A stretch of DNA of 64,000 nt, taken from positions 1,426,001-1,490,000 of the forward strand of contig NZ_JAUTAG010000001.1 of NCBI RefSeq assembly GCF_030818255.1, given 5' to 3'. The notes below the pieces were generated by a model. The model saw only the letters and a program-made list of their open reading frames with translations, was not told the DNA's origin and made no database searches. The stretch is from Microbacterium sp. SORGH_AS_0969. Its GTDB lineage: Bacteria; Actinomycetota; Actinomycetes; Actinomycetales; Microbacteriaceae. A program made the translations under genes and the position numbers. Below, piece after piece: positions 43,670-52,046 of the stretch. Each line of letters begins with the position of its first letter. The first letter of the stretch is position 1.

Positions 43670-43741
43670 CCCCATAAACGCTCTCCGCTCACGGAAACGC
43701 GTGCACAGCGTGTTTCTGTGAGCGGAGAGCGTTTATAGGGG
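43670..43741. repeat. Long near-perfect hairpin between metI and znuA
   Basis: ATAAACGCTCTCCGCTCAC (43674-43692) and GTGAGCGGAGAGCGTTTAT (43718-43736) are perfect 19-bp arms. The inner GGAAACGCG and CGTGTTTCT continue the stem with G-T wobbles to a tiny loop, and CCCC/GGGG add pairs outside. The stem is about 28 bp. It has no T-run and is more AT-rich than its flanks. It could act as a terminator for metQNI or be a miniature mobile element. Confidence 0.8.
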
Positions 43742-43817
43742 TGTGCGAGCGGCCGCGGCAGCGCTGGCCCGCCCGGCGCCTCATCCTGGGAAGCTCTTAT
43801 GGCCTCCGAGCTGAGTT

Positions 43818-43832
43818 TGAGAACGGTTATCA
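43818..43832. promoter_or_regulatory. Candidate Zur box upstream of znuA
   Basis: TGAGAACGGTTATCA is a 7-1-7 palindrome closely resembling Fur/Zur-family operators (TGA-N9-TCA with an AAC/GTT core). It lies 20 bases before the znuA ATG, over the likely promoter (a TTTAGAGT -10-like stretch follows). The zur gene is 2.7 kb downstream on the same strand. Repression in zinc-replete cells is expected. Confidence 0.7.
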
Positions 43833-43852
43833 CTCGCTTTAGAGTGGATGCC

Positions 43853-44869
43853 ATGACCCGACGCCTTCTCGCCCCCCTCGCCCTCGGTGCGGCCTCCGTG
43901 CTCGCCCTCGCCGGCTGCGCCAGCGCGTCTCCCTCGGCAGGCTCGACCGCGAGTGCCGACGGCAAGGTGACCGTCGTGGCATCCACCGACGTCTACGGCT
44001 CGATCGCCGAGGCGGTCGGCGGCGACTTCGTCGACGTGACGTCGATCATCACCTCGCCGACGCAGGACCCGCACGAGTACGAGGCGAGCGCTCAAGACCA
44101 GCTCACGCTGAAGGACGCCGGCCTCGTGATCGAGAACGGCGCGGGATACGACTCCTTCATGGAGGGCCTCGTCCAGGCGAGTGGCACGACGGCCCCCGTC
44201 ATCACCGCGGTCGAGTTCAACCACGACTACCCCGGCGCCGATTCGCACGACGAGGCCAGCCCCGCCCCCAGCGAGAGCGCCGACGACCACGACCACGCCG
44301 AGGGCGAGACCCACGCCGAAGACGACGGCCACGACCACATCGAGGGCTTCAACGAGCACGTCTGGTACGACCCGCACACGGTCGAAGGCCTCACCGAGGC
44401 GATCGCCGAGGAGCTCGGCAAGCTGTCGCCCGAGCACTCGGCGGACTTCACCGCCAACGCCGAGGCCTTCACCCAGCAGATCGCCGGTCTCGAGGACTCG
44501 CTCGACGCGATCAAGGCGAAGGATGCCGGAGCGAAGATCTTCGTGACCGAGCCGGTGCCCGTGTACCTGACCACGGCGGCCGGTCTCGACAACGCCACGC
44601 CGAACGAATTCAGCGAGTCGGTCGAAGAGGGGCAGGACGTGCCGCCCGCGACCCTGCTCGAGTCGCTGCAGCTCCTCGACTCCGGCCAGATCAAGGTCAT
44701 GATCGTGAACCCGCAGACCGGTGGCGCCGAGGTCACGAAGGTCCAGGACGAAGCCAAGGCCAAGAACATCCCCGTGATCGAGTTCACGGAAACGCTCCCC
44801 GAGGGTCAGACTTACATCTCGTGGATGCAGAGCAACATCACGGCCCTGAGCGACGCGCTCGCCGCGTGA
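43853..44869 (+). CDS. znuA: Zinc ABC transporter substrate-binding lipoprotein
   Basis: 338 aa from MTRRLLAPLALGAASVLALA, with lipobox ALAGC. Cluster A-I metal-binding fold: SPTQDPHEYEASAQDQ, then a His/Asp-rich loop near residues 125-160 (DDHDHAEGETHAEDDGHDHI) typical of zinc binders, then NEHVWYDPHTV, and PQTGGAEV near the end. It captures Zn(II) outside the membrane. Its stop overlaps znuC (GTGA). Confidence 0.9.
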   Translation: MTRRLLAPLALGAASVLALAGCASASPSAGSTASADGKVTVVASTDVYGSIAEAVGGDFVDVTSIITSPTQDPHEYEASAQDQLTLKDAGLVIENGAGYDSFMEGLVQASGTTAPVITAVEFNHDYPGADSHDEASPAPSESADDHDHAEGETHAEDDGHDHIEGFNEHVWYDPHTVEGLTEAIAEELGKLSPEHSADFTANAEAFTQQIAGLEDSLDAIKAKDAGAKIFVTEPVPVYLTTAAGLDNATPNEFSESVEEGQDVPPATLLESLQLLDSGQIKVMIVNPQTGGAEVTKVQDEAKAKNIPVIEFTETLPEGQTYISWMQSNITALSDALAA

Positions 44870-45681
44870 GCGCAGCGGCACCGCTGCGCATCCGCGGCGC
44901 CGCCCTCGAGAGGGGCGGCCGTGAGCTGTGGGCCGGGCTCGACCTCGAGGTCGAGCCCGGCGAGCTCGTCGCCGTGCTCGGGCCGAGCGGCTCGGGCAAG
45001 ACCACGCTGCTTCGCGCGATCCTCGGCCTCGAGCGGTTGAGCGAGGGATCCATCGAGGCGCTCGGCGAACCGGTGCGCCGCGCCGGAAACCGCCGCATCG
45101 GATACATCCCGCAGCAGCGCCCCCTGCCGCGCGAGACGCCTCTGCGCGGGCGCGACATCGTGGGTCTCGGGGTCGACGGCCATAGCTTCGGCCTGCCGCT
45201 CTCGCGCAAGAAGGACCGCGCGCGCATCGACGAACTCCTCGAAGCGGTGGGAGCCACCGCCTTCGGCGACCGCCCCGTCGGTCTGCTGTCGGGCGGCGAG
45301 CAGCAGCGACTCCGCGTGGGCCAGGCGCTCGCCGATGATCCCGCTCTCCTGCTCTGCGACGAGCCGCTCACCAGCCTCGACCTCGCGAACCAACAGGCCG
45401 TCGTCCGCCTCATCGACCGGCACCGCCGCGAGCGCGATGCCGCCGTGCTGCTGGTCACCCACGACATCAACCCCGTGCTCTCACGCGTCGATCGCATCCT
45501 CTACATCGCGAACGGCCGCTTCACCCTCGGCACCCCCGACGAGGTGCTCACCACCGAGACGCTGTCGGCCCTCTACGGTGCGCCGGTCTTCGTGGTGCGC
45601 GCCGGTGGGCAGCTCATCGTCGTCGGAGCCCCGGATGCCGATGAGGCCCACCACCATCACCACGACGAGGATCACGCATGA
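44866..45681 (+). CDS. znuC: Zinc ABC transporter ATP-binding protein
   Basis: 271 aa, GTG start in a GTGA overlap. Walker A GPSGSGKTT, signature LSGGEQQRLRVGQAL, Walker B LLLCDEPLTSL and switch His LLVTHDI. The C-terminus ends in a His-rich tail (HHHHHDEDHA) that may sense or store zinc. It overlaps znuB by 4 bases. Confidence 0.9.
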   Translation: MSAAAPLRIRGAALERGGRELWAGLDLEVEPGELVAVLGPSGSGKTTLLRAILGLERLSEGSIEALGEPVRRAGNRRIGYIPQQRPLPRETPLRGRDIVGLGVDGHSFGLPLSRKKDRARIDELLEAVGATAFGDRPVGLLSGGEQQRLRVGQALADDPALLLCDEPLTSLDLANQQAVVRLIDRHRRERDAAVLLVTHDINPVLSRVDRILYIANGRFTLGTPDEVLTTETLSALYGAPVFVVRAGGQLIVVGAPDADEAHHHHHDEDHA

Positions 45682-46538
45682 ACTGGTCCGACGTCGGAAA
45701 CGCCCTCTTCGGCGGGATGAGCCAGTACGGCGCGATCCTCGAGCTCGTGCAGAACTCCGTCTACGCGGGGGCCGTCCTCGGCCTGGTCGGCGGCCTGATC
45801 GGCGTCTTCGTCATGCAGCGCGACATGGCCTTCGCCGTCCACGGCATCAGCGAGCTGTCGTTCGCCGGCGCGGCCGTCGCCCTTCTGATCGGCGTCGACG
45901 TGGTCTCCGGCTCGATCGTGGGCTCCCTGATCGCCGCCGCGTTGATCGGCGTGCTGGGTGCCCGCGCGCGCGACCGGAACTCGATCATCGGCGTGCTCAT
46001 GCCGTTCGGCTTGGGTGTCGGCATCCTGTGCCTGTCGCTCTACAACGGACGCAGCGCCACCCGGTTCAGCCTGCTGACCGGGCAGATCGTGTCGGTGCAG
46101 AGCGGACAGCTCGGATGGCTGGTGGCGATCGGGGCGATCGTGCTGGTCGCGCTGCTGCTGGTCTGGCGTCCACTGCGCTTCGACTCCCTCGACCCGCAGT
46201 CCGCCGCCGCGCGCGGGGTGAACACCACCGCGGTGTCGCTGGTGTTCATGCTGCTGCTCGGGCTCATCGTCGCCGTGGCGGTGCACATCATCGGTGCTCT
46301 GCTCGTGATGGCCCTGCTCGTCACCCCGGCCGCCGCCGCGATGCGCGTGTCGTCCGGACCCCTGTCGGTGCCGCTGCTGGCAGCGCTGTTCGGCTTCGTG
46401 TCCGCGGTGGGCGGAGTCCTCCTCGCGGTGGCGGGAACCCTGCCGGTGAGCCCCTACATCACGACCATCTCGTTCGTCATCTACCTCGTGTGCCGGGTGA
46501 TCGGCGCGCGCCGCGATCGCACCACCAGGGCCGTGTAG
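45678..46538 (+). CDS. znuB: Zinc ABC transporter permease
   Basis: 286 aa with about eight or nine membrane segments, ABC-3 family (FVMQRDMAFAVHGISELSFA near the N-terminus, MPFGLGVGILCLSLYNGRSA in the middle). It forms the channel for ZnuAC. It is followed 42 bases later by zur. Confidence 0.9.
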   Translation: MNWSDVGNALFGGMSQYGAILELVQNSVYAGAVLGLVGGLIGVFVMQRDMAFAVHGISELSFAGAAVALLIGVDVVSGSIVGSLIAAALIGVLGARARDRNSIIGVLMPFGLGVGILCLSLYNGRSATRFSLLTGQIVSVQSGQLGWLVAIGAIVLVALLLVWRPLRFDSLDPQSAAARGVNTTAVSLVFMLLLGLIVAVAVHIIGALLVMALLVTPAAAAMRVSSGPLSVPLLAALFGFVSAVGGVLLAVAGTLPVSPYITTISFVIYLVCRVIGARRDRTTRAV

Positions 46539-46580
46539 GCGCCCAGCCGATTCACCGACGACCTGGCTAAACTCGGGGCC

Positions 46581-46994
46581 ATGGTCCAGCGCAACACGTG
46601 GCAGCGAGAGCGGGTGCGCGAAGCCCTCTCCGGTGCGGGAGGCTTCGTCAGCGCGCAGACGCTGCACGCGACGCTGCGCGACGAGAACACCGGCATCGGC
46701 TTGGCGACCGTCTACCGGGCGCTCGCCGGACTCGCGGCCCAGGGCGACGCCGACTCGCTGCAGAGCCCCGAGGGCGAGAACCTGTTCCGCGCGTGCGAGA
46801 CCCGAGGCCACCACCACCACCTGATCTGCCGCTCGTGCGGCGTCGCGGTCGAGATCGAGGCCGACGCCGTCGAGGAGTGGGCCCAGCGCACCGCCGCGCA
46901 GCACGGCTTCACCGAGGCCGAGCACGTGGTCGACATCTTCGGCATCTGCGCCGACTGCGCGCAGGCGCGCGCCCGCGAGCGTGGCGACGACTAG
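46581..46994 (+). CDS. zur: Zinc uptake regulator, Fur family
   Basis: 137 aa. The winged helix (HATLRDENTGIGLATVYRAL) is followed by the metal-binding part GHHHHLICRSCGVAVEIE and a second CxxC in GICADCAQA, which form the structural zinc site. With zinc bound it should repress through the box at 43818. Being downstream of znuACB, it is probably part of its own regulon. It overlaps the permease gene by 14 bases. Confidence 0.88.
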   Translation: MVQRNTWQRERVREALSGAGGFVSAQTLHATLRDENTGIGLATVYRALAGLAAQGDADSLQSPEGENLFRACETRGHHHHLICRSCGVAVEIEADAVEEWAQRTAAQHGFTEAEHVVDIFGICADCAQARARERGDD

Positions 46995-48009
46995 TCGCAC
47001 CGCGACGCCGTCGCCGCAGCGCACCGGCGCCTCCCGCACCCTGTTCGCACTCGGCCTGGGTGTCGTGGTCATCGCGGCGCTGTTCCTCATCGACGCGTTC
47101 GCACCGACCTTCTTCGCGCAGCAGCTGCCCACGCGCGCGCAGGACGGGCTGACCCTCGCCCTCAGCGTGCTGATCGAGTCGCTGCCGTTCGTCGTGCTCG
47201 GTGTCGTGCTGTCGATCGTCGTGCAGGTGTGGGTACCGCCGGGGACGATCGAGAGATGGATGCCGCGCGCGCCGTGGGCGCGCCGGGCGGTGCTGTCGCT
47301 GCTGGGCATGTTCATCCCCGTCTGCGAGTGCGGCAACGTCCCCTTCGCCCGGGGGCTGCTCATGCGCGGCTTCGGGGTCTCCGACACCCTGACGTTCCTC
47401 GTCGCCGCTCCGATCGTGAACCCGATCGTGATCATCAGCACGCACGCGGCGTTCGGCTTCAGCGACGGCATCCTGGTGGCCCGCCTGATCGGCGGGTTCC
47501 TCGTCGCCAACCTCATCGGGTGGCTGTACAGCCGGCATCCGAATCCCGACAAGCTGCTCACCGAGCGCTTCCTCGAGACGTGCGAGATCGTCGTGCAGGA
47601 GCGCGGCGACCGCGGGAGGCGCACGCTCGCGCAGTTCGTCGTCGAGCTGCGGTCGGTGATGCCGGCCCTCATCATCGGCTCGCTGCTCGCGGGCGCCGTC
47701 CAGGTGCTCGTGCCGCGCAGCGCGCTGCTGGCGATCGGGTCCGACCCGGCCCTGTCGATCGCCGCGATGATGGCCCTGGCGATCGTCGTGTCGTTGTGCT
47801 CGAACGTCGACGCGTTCTTCGCGCTGTCGTTCGCGTCGACGTTCACCCCGGGGTCGATCGTCGCCTTCCTCGTCGTGGGGCCGATCATCGACCTCAAGAT
47901 GATGGCGCTGCTGCGCACCACCTTCTCGACGCGCGTCCTGGTGGGGATGACGGTGGTCGTCGTGCTGTTCGCGTTCTCGCTCGGAACGGTGGTGAACCTC
48001 CTTGTCTAA
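46981..48009 (+). CDS. Permease, DUF318/SO_0444 type
   Basis: 342 aa, GTG start inside the zur 3' end. About eight to ten membrane segments with the family motif GMFIPVCECGNVPFARGLLM (conserved Cys pair) and a repeat-like VSLCSNVDAFFALSFAST in the second half. Paired with TIGR03943-family genes it is often in metal-responsive operons. A role in moving zinc or a zinc ligand is inferred from position only. Confidence 0.8.
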   Translation: MATTSRTATPSPQRTGASRTLFALGLGVVVIAALFLIDAFAPTFFAQQLPTRAQDGLTLALSVLIESLPFVVLGVVLSIVVQVWVPPGTIERWMPRAPWARRAVLSLLGMFIPVCECGNVPFARGLLMRGFGVSDTLTFLVAAPIVNPIVIISTHAAFGFSDGILVARLIGGFLVANLIGWLYSRHPNPDKLLTERFLETCEIVVQERGDRGRRTLAQFVVELRSVMPALIIGSLLAGAVQVLVPRSALLAIGSDPALSIAAMMALAIVVSLCSNVDAFFALSFASTFTPGSIVAFLVVGPIIDLKMMALLRTTFSTRVLVGMTVVVVLFAFSLGTVVNLLV

Positions 48010-48859
48010 GACCGGTGCGCTCGCGACACGCTGGCTGGGAGTGGGTCTCACGGCCTGCCTGTCGATCACGACGATCACGCTCTGGGTCACGGGGCGGATG
48101 TCGCTCTACATCAACCCCGACTCTGCCTGGTTCGCCGTCGGGATGTCGGTGGTCGCGCTCATCGGCGCGATCGCGTCGTTCGCCCTCCCGCTCGGGGCCG
48201 AGGCCGATCACGGGCACGACCACGAGCACGGTCACGCTCCCGCGGCCGCCTCGGCGCGCCGCGAGGCCTTCGCGCACGCCGACCACGAGCACTCCGACCC
48301 GGCCGACGCCCACGACCACGCCGCGCACGAGCACCTCGCGGCCCGTCCACGCCTGACGCCGGCGGGAATCGCCGCGTTCACCGGGGGCGTGCTGGCCTCG
48401 ACCGCCGTCGTCGCCGTGCTGCTCACGCCCGCCGCCTCACTCTCGACCGAGCTCGCCGTCTCGCGCGATGTGGGCGCCGCGCCCCTGTTCGCCGGATCCG
48501 ATGTCATCACCCTGGCCGCGTCGGGCGACACCTCGAAATTCGGAGTCGGCGACTGGTCGGCGGTCTTCGCCCACGCGACGAATCCCGAGACCTTCGACGG
48601 CAAGCCCGTCACCCTGACCGGCTTCATCACCCCCGGCGGTGACGGGGCGAGCTTCGACCTCACCCGACTCGTCATCACGCACTGCGTCATCGACGCGCAG
48701 ACCGCGCGTCTGCCGATCGCGGCCACCGGTGACGCCCCGGCGAGCGGGCAGTGGGTGACGGTTACCGGCACGGTGCGTTCGAGCGGCGACGGCAAGCTCG
48801 AGGTGCACGCCGACCAGGTGGCCGCGATCGACGAGCCGGCGGACCCCTATGAGTACTGA
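48002..48859 (+). CDS. TIGR03943-family putative permease subunit
   Basis: 285 aa, TTG start overlapping the permease stop. Two or three N-terminal membrane segments, a His-rich cytoplasmic or periplasmic loop (DHGHDHEHGHAPA and DAHDHAAHEH) and a C-terminal soluble domain (GKPVTLTGFITPGGDG, then LVITHCVIDA). It is the usual partner of the preceding DUF318 permease. The His-rich loop supports a metal-related role. Confidence 0.8.
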   Translation: MSKTGALATRWLGVGLTACLSITTITLWVTGRMSLYINPDSAWFAVGMSVVALIGAIASFALPLGAEADHGHDHEHGHAPAAASARREAFAHADHEHSDPADAHDHAAHEHLAARPRLTPAGIAAFTGGVLASTAVVAVLLTPAASLSTELAVSRDVGAAPLFAGSDVITLAASGDTSKFGVGDWSAVFAHATNPETFDGKPVTLTGFITPGGDGASFDLTRLVITHCVIDAQTARLPIAATGDAPASGQWVTVTGTVRSSGDGKLEVHADQVAAIDEPADPYEY

Positions 48860-50279
48860 GACCCGGCGCCGGGGCGGCGCGGACTCTCGTCGCGCGCGGG
48901 CGCGCCGACGCCAGGGTCGCGGTTACCTCGCCGCGTTCGGCGTGGTGCTGCTGACCCTCGTGCTCGTGGGCGGGGTGGGCGGCGTCGTCGCCGTCGCGCA
49001 GGGACCCCGCGTCACGGACGTGCAGGTCGATCCGGCCGCCGGCATCGCGGCATCCGGATCCCGCGTCATCCTCACCACGACCCAGTCGCTCGAGAAAGTG
49101 GATCCCTCGCAGGTCGAGGTGGAGCCGGCGACGCCGTTTACCGTCGACACCTCCGGACGCAGTGTCGGCATCCGCTTCACGCTGCCGCTGCGCGACGACT
49201 CCGACTACCGCGTCACCGTGAACGACGTGAAGGGTCTCGGCGCGGGGCCCGGAGCGACCCTCACCGAGACGTTCCGAACGCCTGCCCTGCAGGCGTACCT
49301 GATGCAGCGCGGGACGCCCGAGGGCGACACGATCTTCCGCACCGACCTCGAGGGCAAGGCCGGGCTCCCGGTGTTCACCGACCCGCACATCGAGGATTTC
49401 CGGACGACGGCGAACCACCTCGTCATCTCCACACGCGACAACGACACCGCCCGCGTGATCGTGACCGATCTCGACGGGAAGAACCCGCGCGACGTCACCC
49501 TGCCCGGCCCCGGCTTCGTCTCGAACCTGCAGTCGGCGGATCGCGGAGAGCGCTTCGGTTTCACCTTCTCGGATGCCACTCTCGGCGCCGCGGGCGGACG
49601 CGAGAGCCGGCTCTTCACGGCCTCGGCCGCGACCGAGGACGCCCCGGTCGAGGTAGGCCTCAACGGGGGCGATGTGCGCATCGCCGACTGGCGTTTCGTG
49701 CCCGACACCGACAGCATGCTCGTGCTGACGTTCGACTCGCGGCTCCTCCTGACCGACGCGGTGGGCGGGAACGCCGCGCCGCTGGGCAGCGCGGTGGCCA
49801 TCGACGGCATTGCGCGCGGGTCGTCGGTGGCGATCGTCGAACGCCTCGAAGGAGTGCGCGAGATCAACCTCACGGACGGCTCGGAGGTAGCCCTCGTCGA
49901 CCCGGTGGACCCTCCGGGCAGAACGGGCCGCGCGACGCCCGTCCCCGGTCTCGACGCGGGAACCGTGCGGTCGTTCGCGGACATCGGGTCGGACGGCGCC
50001 TACCGCTCGACCATCGTCGGGCACGTCAGCAGCGACGGGACGGTGCGCCAGCTCCTCGACGTGCCGGGAACCGACACGGTCCTGCAGACGTGCGTCTCGC
50101 CGAGCGGGCGGTACGCCGCGGTCCTGGTGGCTCCCGGCGCCGTGAACAACCCCTTCGACCGCTACCAGCTTCCCCTGCCCGGAAAGCTGCAGACGCACCT
50201 CGTCGAGATCGACACCGGTCAGCAGCTCGTCGCGCTCCAGGGCTTCGACCTCTCGTGGTGCCAGGTCCCGCCCGGATGA
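48849..50279 (+). CDS. Membrane-anchored propeller-like protein of unknown function
   Basis: 476 aa. A basic N-terminus (RARARRRQGRGYLAAFG) leads into one membrane segment at about residues 28-50. The exported region holds an Ig-like domain (VTDVQVDPAAGIAASGSRVI) and repeated beta strands reminiscent of a TolB-type propeller (GDTIFRTDLEGK, ARVIVTDLDGKNPRDV). No catalytic residues are evident. It overlaps the TIGR03943 gene by 11 bases and the glycosylase gene by 4. Confidence 0.65.
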   Translation: MSTETRRRGGADSRRARARRRQGRGYLAAFGVVLLTLVLVGGVGGVVAVAQGPRVTDVQVDPAAGIAASGSRVILTTTQSLEKVDPSQVEVEPATPFTVDTSGRSVGIRFTLPLRDDSDYRVTVNDVKGLGAGPGATLTETFRTPALQAYLMQRGTPEGDTIFRTDLEGKAGLPVFTDPHIEDFRTTANHLVISTRDNDTARVIVTDLDGKNPRDVTLPGPGFVSNLQSADRGERFGFTFSDATLGAAGGRESRLFTASAATEDAPVEVGLNGGDVRIADWRFVPDTDSMLVLTFDSRLLLTDAVGGNAAPLGSAVAIDGIARGSSVAIVERLEGVREINLTDGSEVALVDPVDPPGRTGRATPVPGLDAGTVRSFADIGSDGAYRSTIVGHVSSDGTVRQLLDVPGTDTVLQTCVSPSGRYAAVLVAPGAVNNPFDRYQLPLPGKLQTHLVEIDTGQQLVALQGFDLSWCQVPPG

Positions 50280-50950
50280 CGCGGTTCGCGACGCGCGACG
50301 AGCTCGCGGGGCTCCCGGTCGAGGTCGCTCCCTCGCTCCTCGGCGCGGTGCTCGAGACCGAGGTCGAGGGGGAGCGGGTCGCCGTCCGCCTCACCGAGGT
50401 CGAGGCGTATCACGGTCTCGGCACGGGGGAGCGGCCCGATCCGGGCTCGCACGCACGGATGGGGCCGACCGCCCGCAATGCCACGATGTGGGGCGAGCCC
50501 GGTCACCTGTACGTCTACCTGAGCCACGGCATCCATTCCTGCGTCAACGTCGTCTGCGGACCCGAGGGCGTCGCCGGTGGTGTGCTGCTGCGCGGCGGCG
50601 AGGTCGTCGAGGGGGCTCCGGTCGCCGAGAGGCGTCGTGTCGAGCGCCGGGGCGTCGTGCGCGCCGCGCGCGACCTCGCCCGGGGTCCCGGTCGTCTGGG
50701 CGATGCGGTGGGCCTGCGGCATCCGCAGCATGACGGGATCGATGCGGTGACCGGTGAGATCCGCGCCGGTGCTCGCGCGCGGCTGCGGTGGCCGGACGAA
50801 CCGGTGGCCCGCATCGCGACCGGCCCGCGCGTCGGGGTGGCCGGTATCGCCGGCACCGCCGCGTTCCCCTGGCGCTTCTGGATCGAGGGGGATGCCACGG
50901 TGTCCGCGTTCCGCTGGGGCCGCGGTGCCGCGGAGGCGGCGGGGGAGTGA
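50276..50950 (+). CDS. 3-methyladenine DNA glycosylase (AAG/MPG family)
   Basis: 224 aa, ATG in an ATGA overlap. It has VRLTEVEAYHGLG with the catalytic Glu, RMGPTARNATMWGEPGHLYV, YLSHGIHSCVNVVCG and LARGPGRLGDAVGL, the complete AAG pattern. It excises alkylated or deaminated purines during base excision repair. It ends the long plus-strand run that began at znuA, although it has no link to zinc. Confidence 0.9.
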   Translation: MTRFATRDELAGLPVEVAPSLLGAVLETEVEGERVAVRLTEVEAYHGLGTGERPDPGSHARMGPTARNATMWGEPGHLYVYLSHGIHSCVNVVCGPEGVAGGVLLRGGEVVEGAPVAERRRVERRGVVRAARDLARGPGRLGDAVGLRHPQHDGIDAVTGEIRAGARARLRWPDEPVARIATGPRVGVAGIAGTAAFPWRFWIEGDATVSAFRWGRGAAEAAGE

Positions 50951-50957
50951 CGGTCCC

Positions 50958-51078
50958 GGTCCCTTCGACAGGCTCAGGGACCTCGGCGGCGCGAGGGGCC
51001 CGTGGTCGGTGCGGGGGAGGTGGCTGAGCCTGTCGAAGCCACCGGGAGTCGAAGTGACCCTTCGACCAGCTCAGGGCC
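50958..51078. repeat. 25-bp palindromic dispersed repeats, copies 5-7
   Basis: Three copies of the element first seen at 12938: 50958-50982 (GGTCCC/GGGACC type), 51019-51043 (GGTGGC/GCCACC type) and a shorter one at 51056-51078. They start 7 bases after the glycosylase stop and end before the rpmB promoter. As in the other cluster, both stem types occur together. Confidence 0.8.
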
Positions 51079-51126
51079 TCTCAGCGCTGAAAGGCTGCGT
51101 CCGTCAAGGCGACACGCCGTTCGTGC

Positions 51127-51272
51127 TAGACTGACCCCTTGTCTGCGCGCACTCCAGCACGCAGTTCGCACCCCTCCTCCTGATCCCGGCTCTCCGTCGT
51201 GCTCAGACGGGGTGCAGACAAGGGATCTTGGGTGGCACCGTCCGGTGTCACGGTACAGAAGGAGACATCACC
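51127..51272 (+). promoter_or_regulatory. Promoter and structured leader of rpmB-rpmG-rpsN
   Basis: A -10 TAGACT (51127-51132) starts a leader of about 135 bases. CCCTTGTCTGC near 51136-51146 pairs perfectly with GCAGACAAGGG near 51214-51224. TTGGGTGGCACCG follows, resembling the T-box consensus GGGUGGNACCG, and its GTGGCACC pairs with GGTGTCAC next to the ribosome-binding site AAGGAG (51259-51264). CTCCTCCT (51174-51181) could alternatively pair with the AGGAG. Control of translation is inferred. Confidence 0.5.
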
Positions 51273-51509
51273 ATGGCAGCAGTGTGCCAGGTGACTGGAG
51301 CGGTTCCCGGCTTCGGTCACAACATCTCGCACTCGCACCGCCGGACGAAGCGCCGCTTCGACCCGAACGTGCAGAAGAAGACCTACTTCGTTCCGTCGCT
51401 GGGTCGCAACATCAAGCTCAACGTTTCGGCGAAGGGCATCAAGGTCATCGACGCGCGCGGTATCGAAGCCGTCGTCCGTGACCTGCAGGCGAAGGGCGTG
51501 AAGCTGTAA
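51273..51509 (+). CDS. rpmB: 50S ribosomal protein L28 (zinc-free form)
   Basis: 78 aa. L28 pattern [20 protein letters not shown] then [16 protein letters not shown]. Only one Cys remains; the zinc-binding CxxC pairs of C-plus L28 are absent, so this is the C-minus form. AAGGAG lies 8 bases before the ATG. It is cotranscribed with rpmG, whose ATG overlaps its TAA by one base. Confidence 0.93.
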   Translation: MAAVCQVTGAVPGFGHNISHSHRRTKRRFDPNVQKKTYFVPSLGRNIKLNVSAKGIKVIDARGIEAVVRDLQAKGVKL

Positions 51510-51679
51510 TGGCGAAGAAGGCTCAGGACGTCCGTCCGATCATCAAGCTGCGTTCGACCGCGGGCACGGGGTACACCTACGTGACGCGCAAGAACCGCCG
51601 CAACAACCCCGACCGCATCGTGCTCAAGAAGTACGACCCCGTGGTCCGCAAGCACGTCGACTTCCGAGAGGAGCGCTAA
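51509..51679 (+). CDS. rpmG: 50S ribosomal protein L33 (zinc-free form)
   Basis: 56 aa, [20 protein letters not shown] start, then [20 protein letters not shown] and HVDFREER end. It has no Cys, so it is the C-minus L33 paralogue. TAATG overlap with rpmB and a 4-base gap to rpsN indicate one transcript. Confidence 0.93.
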   Translation: MAKKAQDVRPIIKLRSTAGTGYTYVTRKNRRNNPDRIVLKKYDPVVRKHVDFREER

Positions 51680-51683
51680 GCAC

Positions 51684-51989
51684 ATGGCTAAGAAGAGCAA
51701 GATCGCGCGCAACGAGCAGCGCAAGGTCGTCGTCGAGCGCTACGCCGCGAAGCGCGCCGAGCTGAAGAAGACCCTGGTCGACCCCAACGCGACCGACGAG
51801 GCCCGCGAGGCCGCCCGCGTGGGCCTGCAGAAGCTGCCCCGCAACGCCTCGCCCGCGCGTGTGCGCAGCCGCGACGTCATCGACGGCCGCCCCCGTGGTG
51901 TCCTCACGAAGTTCGGCGTCTCGCGCGTCCGCTTCCGTGACATGGCCCACCGTGGCGAGCTGCCCGGTGTGACCAAGTCGTCCTGGTAA
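51684..51989 (+). CDS. rpsN: 30S ribosomal protein S14 (zinc-free, long form)
   Basis: 101 aa, [20 protein letters not shown] start, [20 protein letters not shown] and [20 protein letters not shown]. This is the long C-minus S14 without the zinc ribbon of the 61-aa form. All three genes of this operon are zinc-independent versions. Confidence 0.93.
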   Translation: MAKKSKIARNEQRKVVVERYAAKRAELKKTLVDPNATDEAREAARVGLQKLPRNASPARVRSRDVIDGRPRGVLTKFGVSRVRFRDMAHRGELPGVTKSSW

Positions 51990-52004
51990 GCACCAGTACC
52001 ACCG

Positions 52005-52042
52005 CGAAGGGCGGGGGTCCCGAAAGGGGCTCCCGCCCTTCG
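52005..52042. terminator. Bidirectional terminator after rpsN
   Basis: CGAAGGGCGGG at 52005-52015 pairs with CCCGCCCTTCG at 52032-52042, with further GTCCC/GGGGC pairing and a GAAA tetraloop. It sits 15 bases after the rpsN stop and 5 bases from the end of the convergent LuxR gene. Confidence 0.8.
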
Positions 52043-52046
52043 TCGT

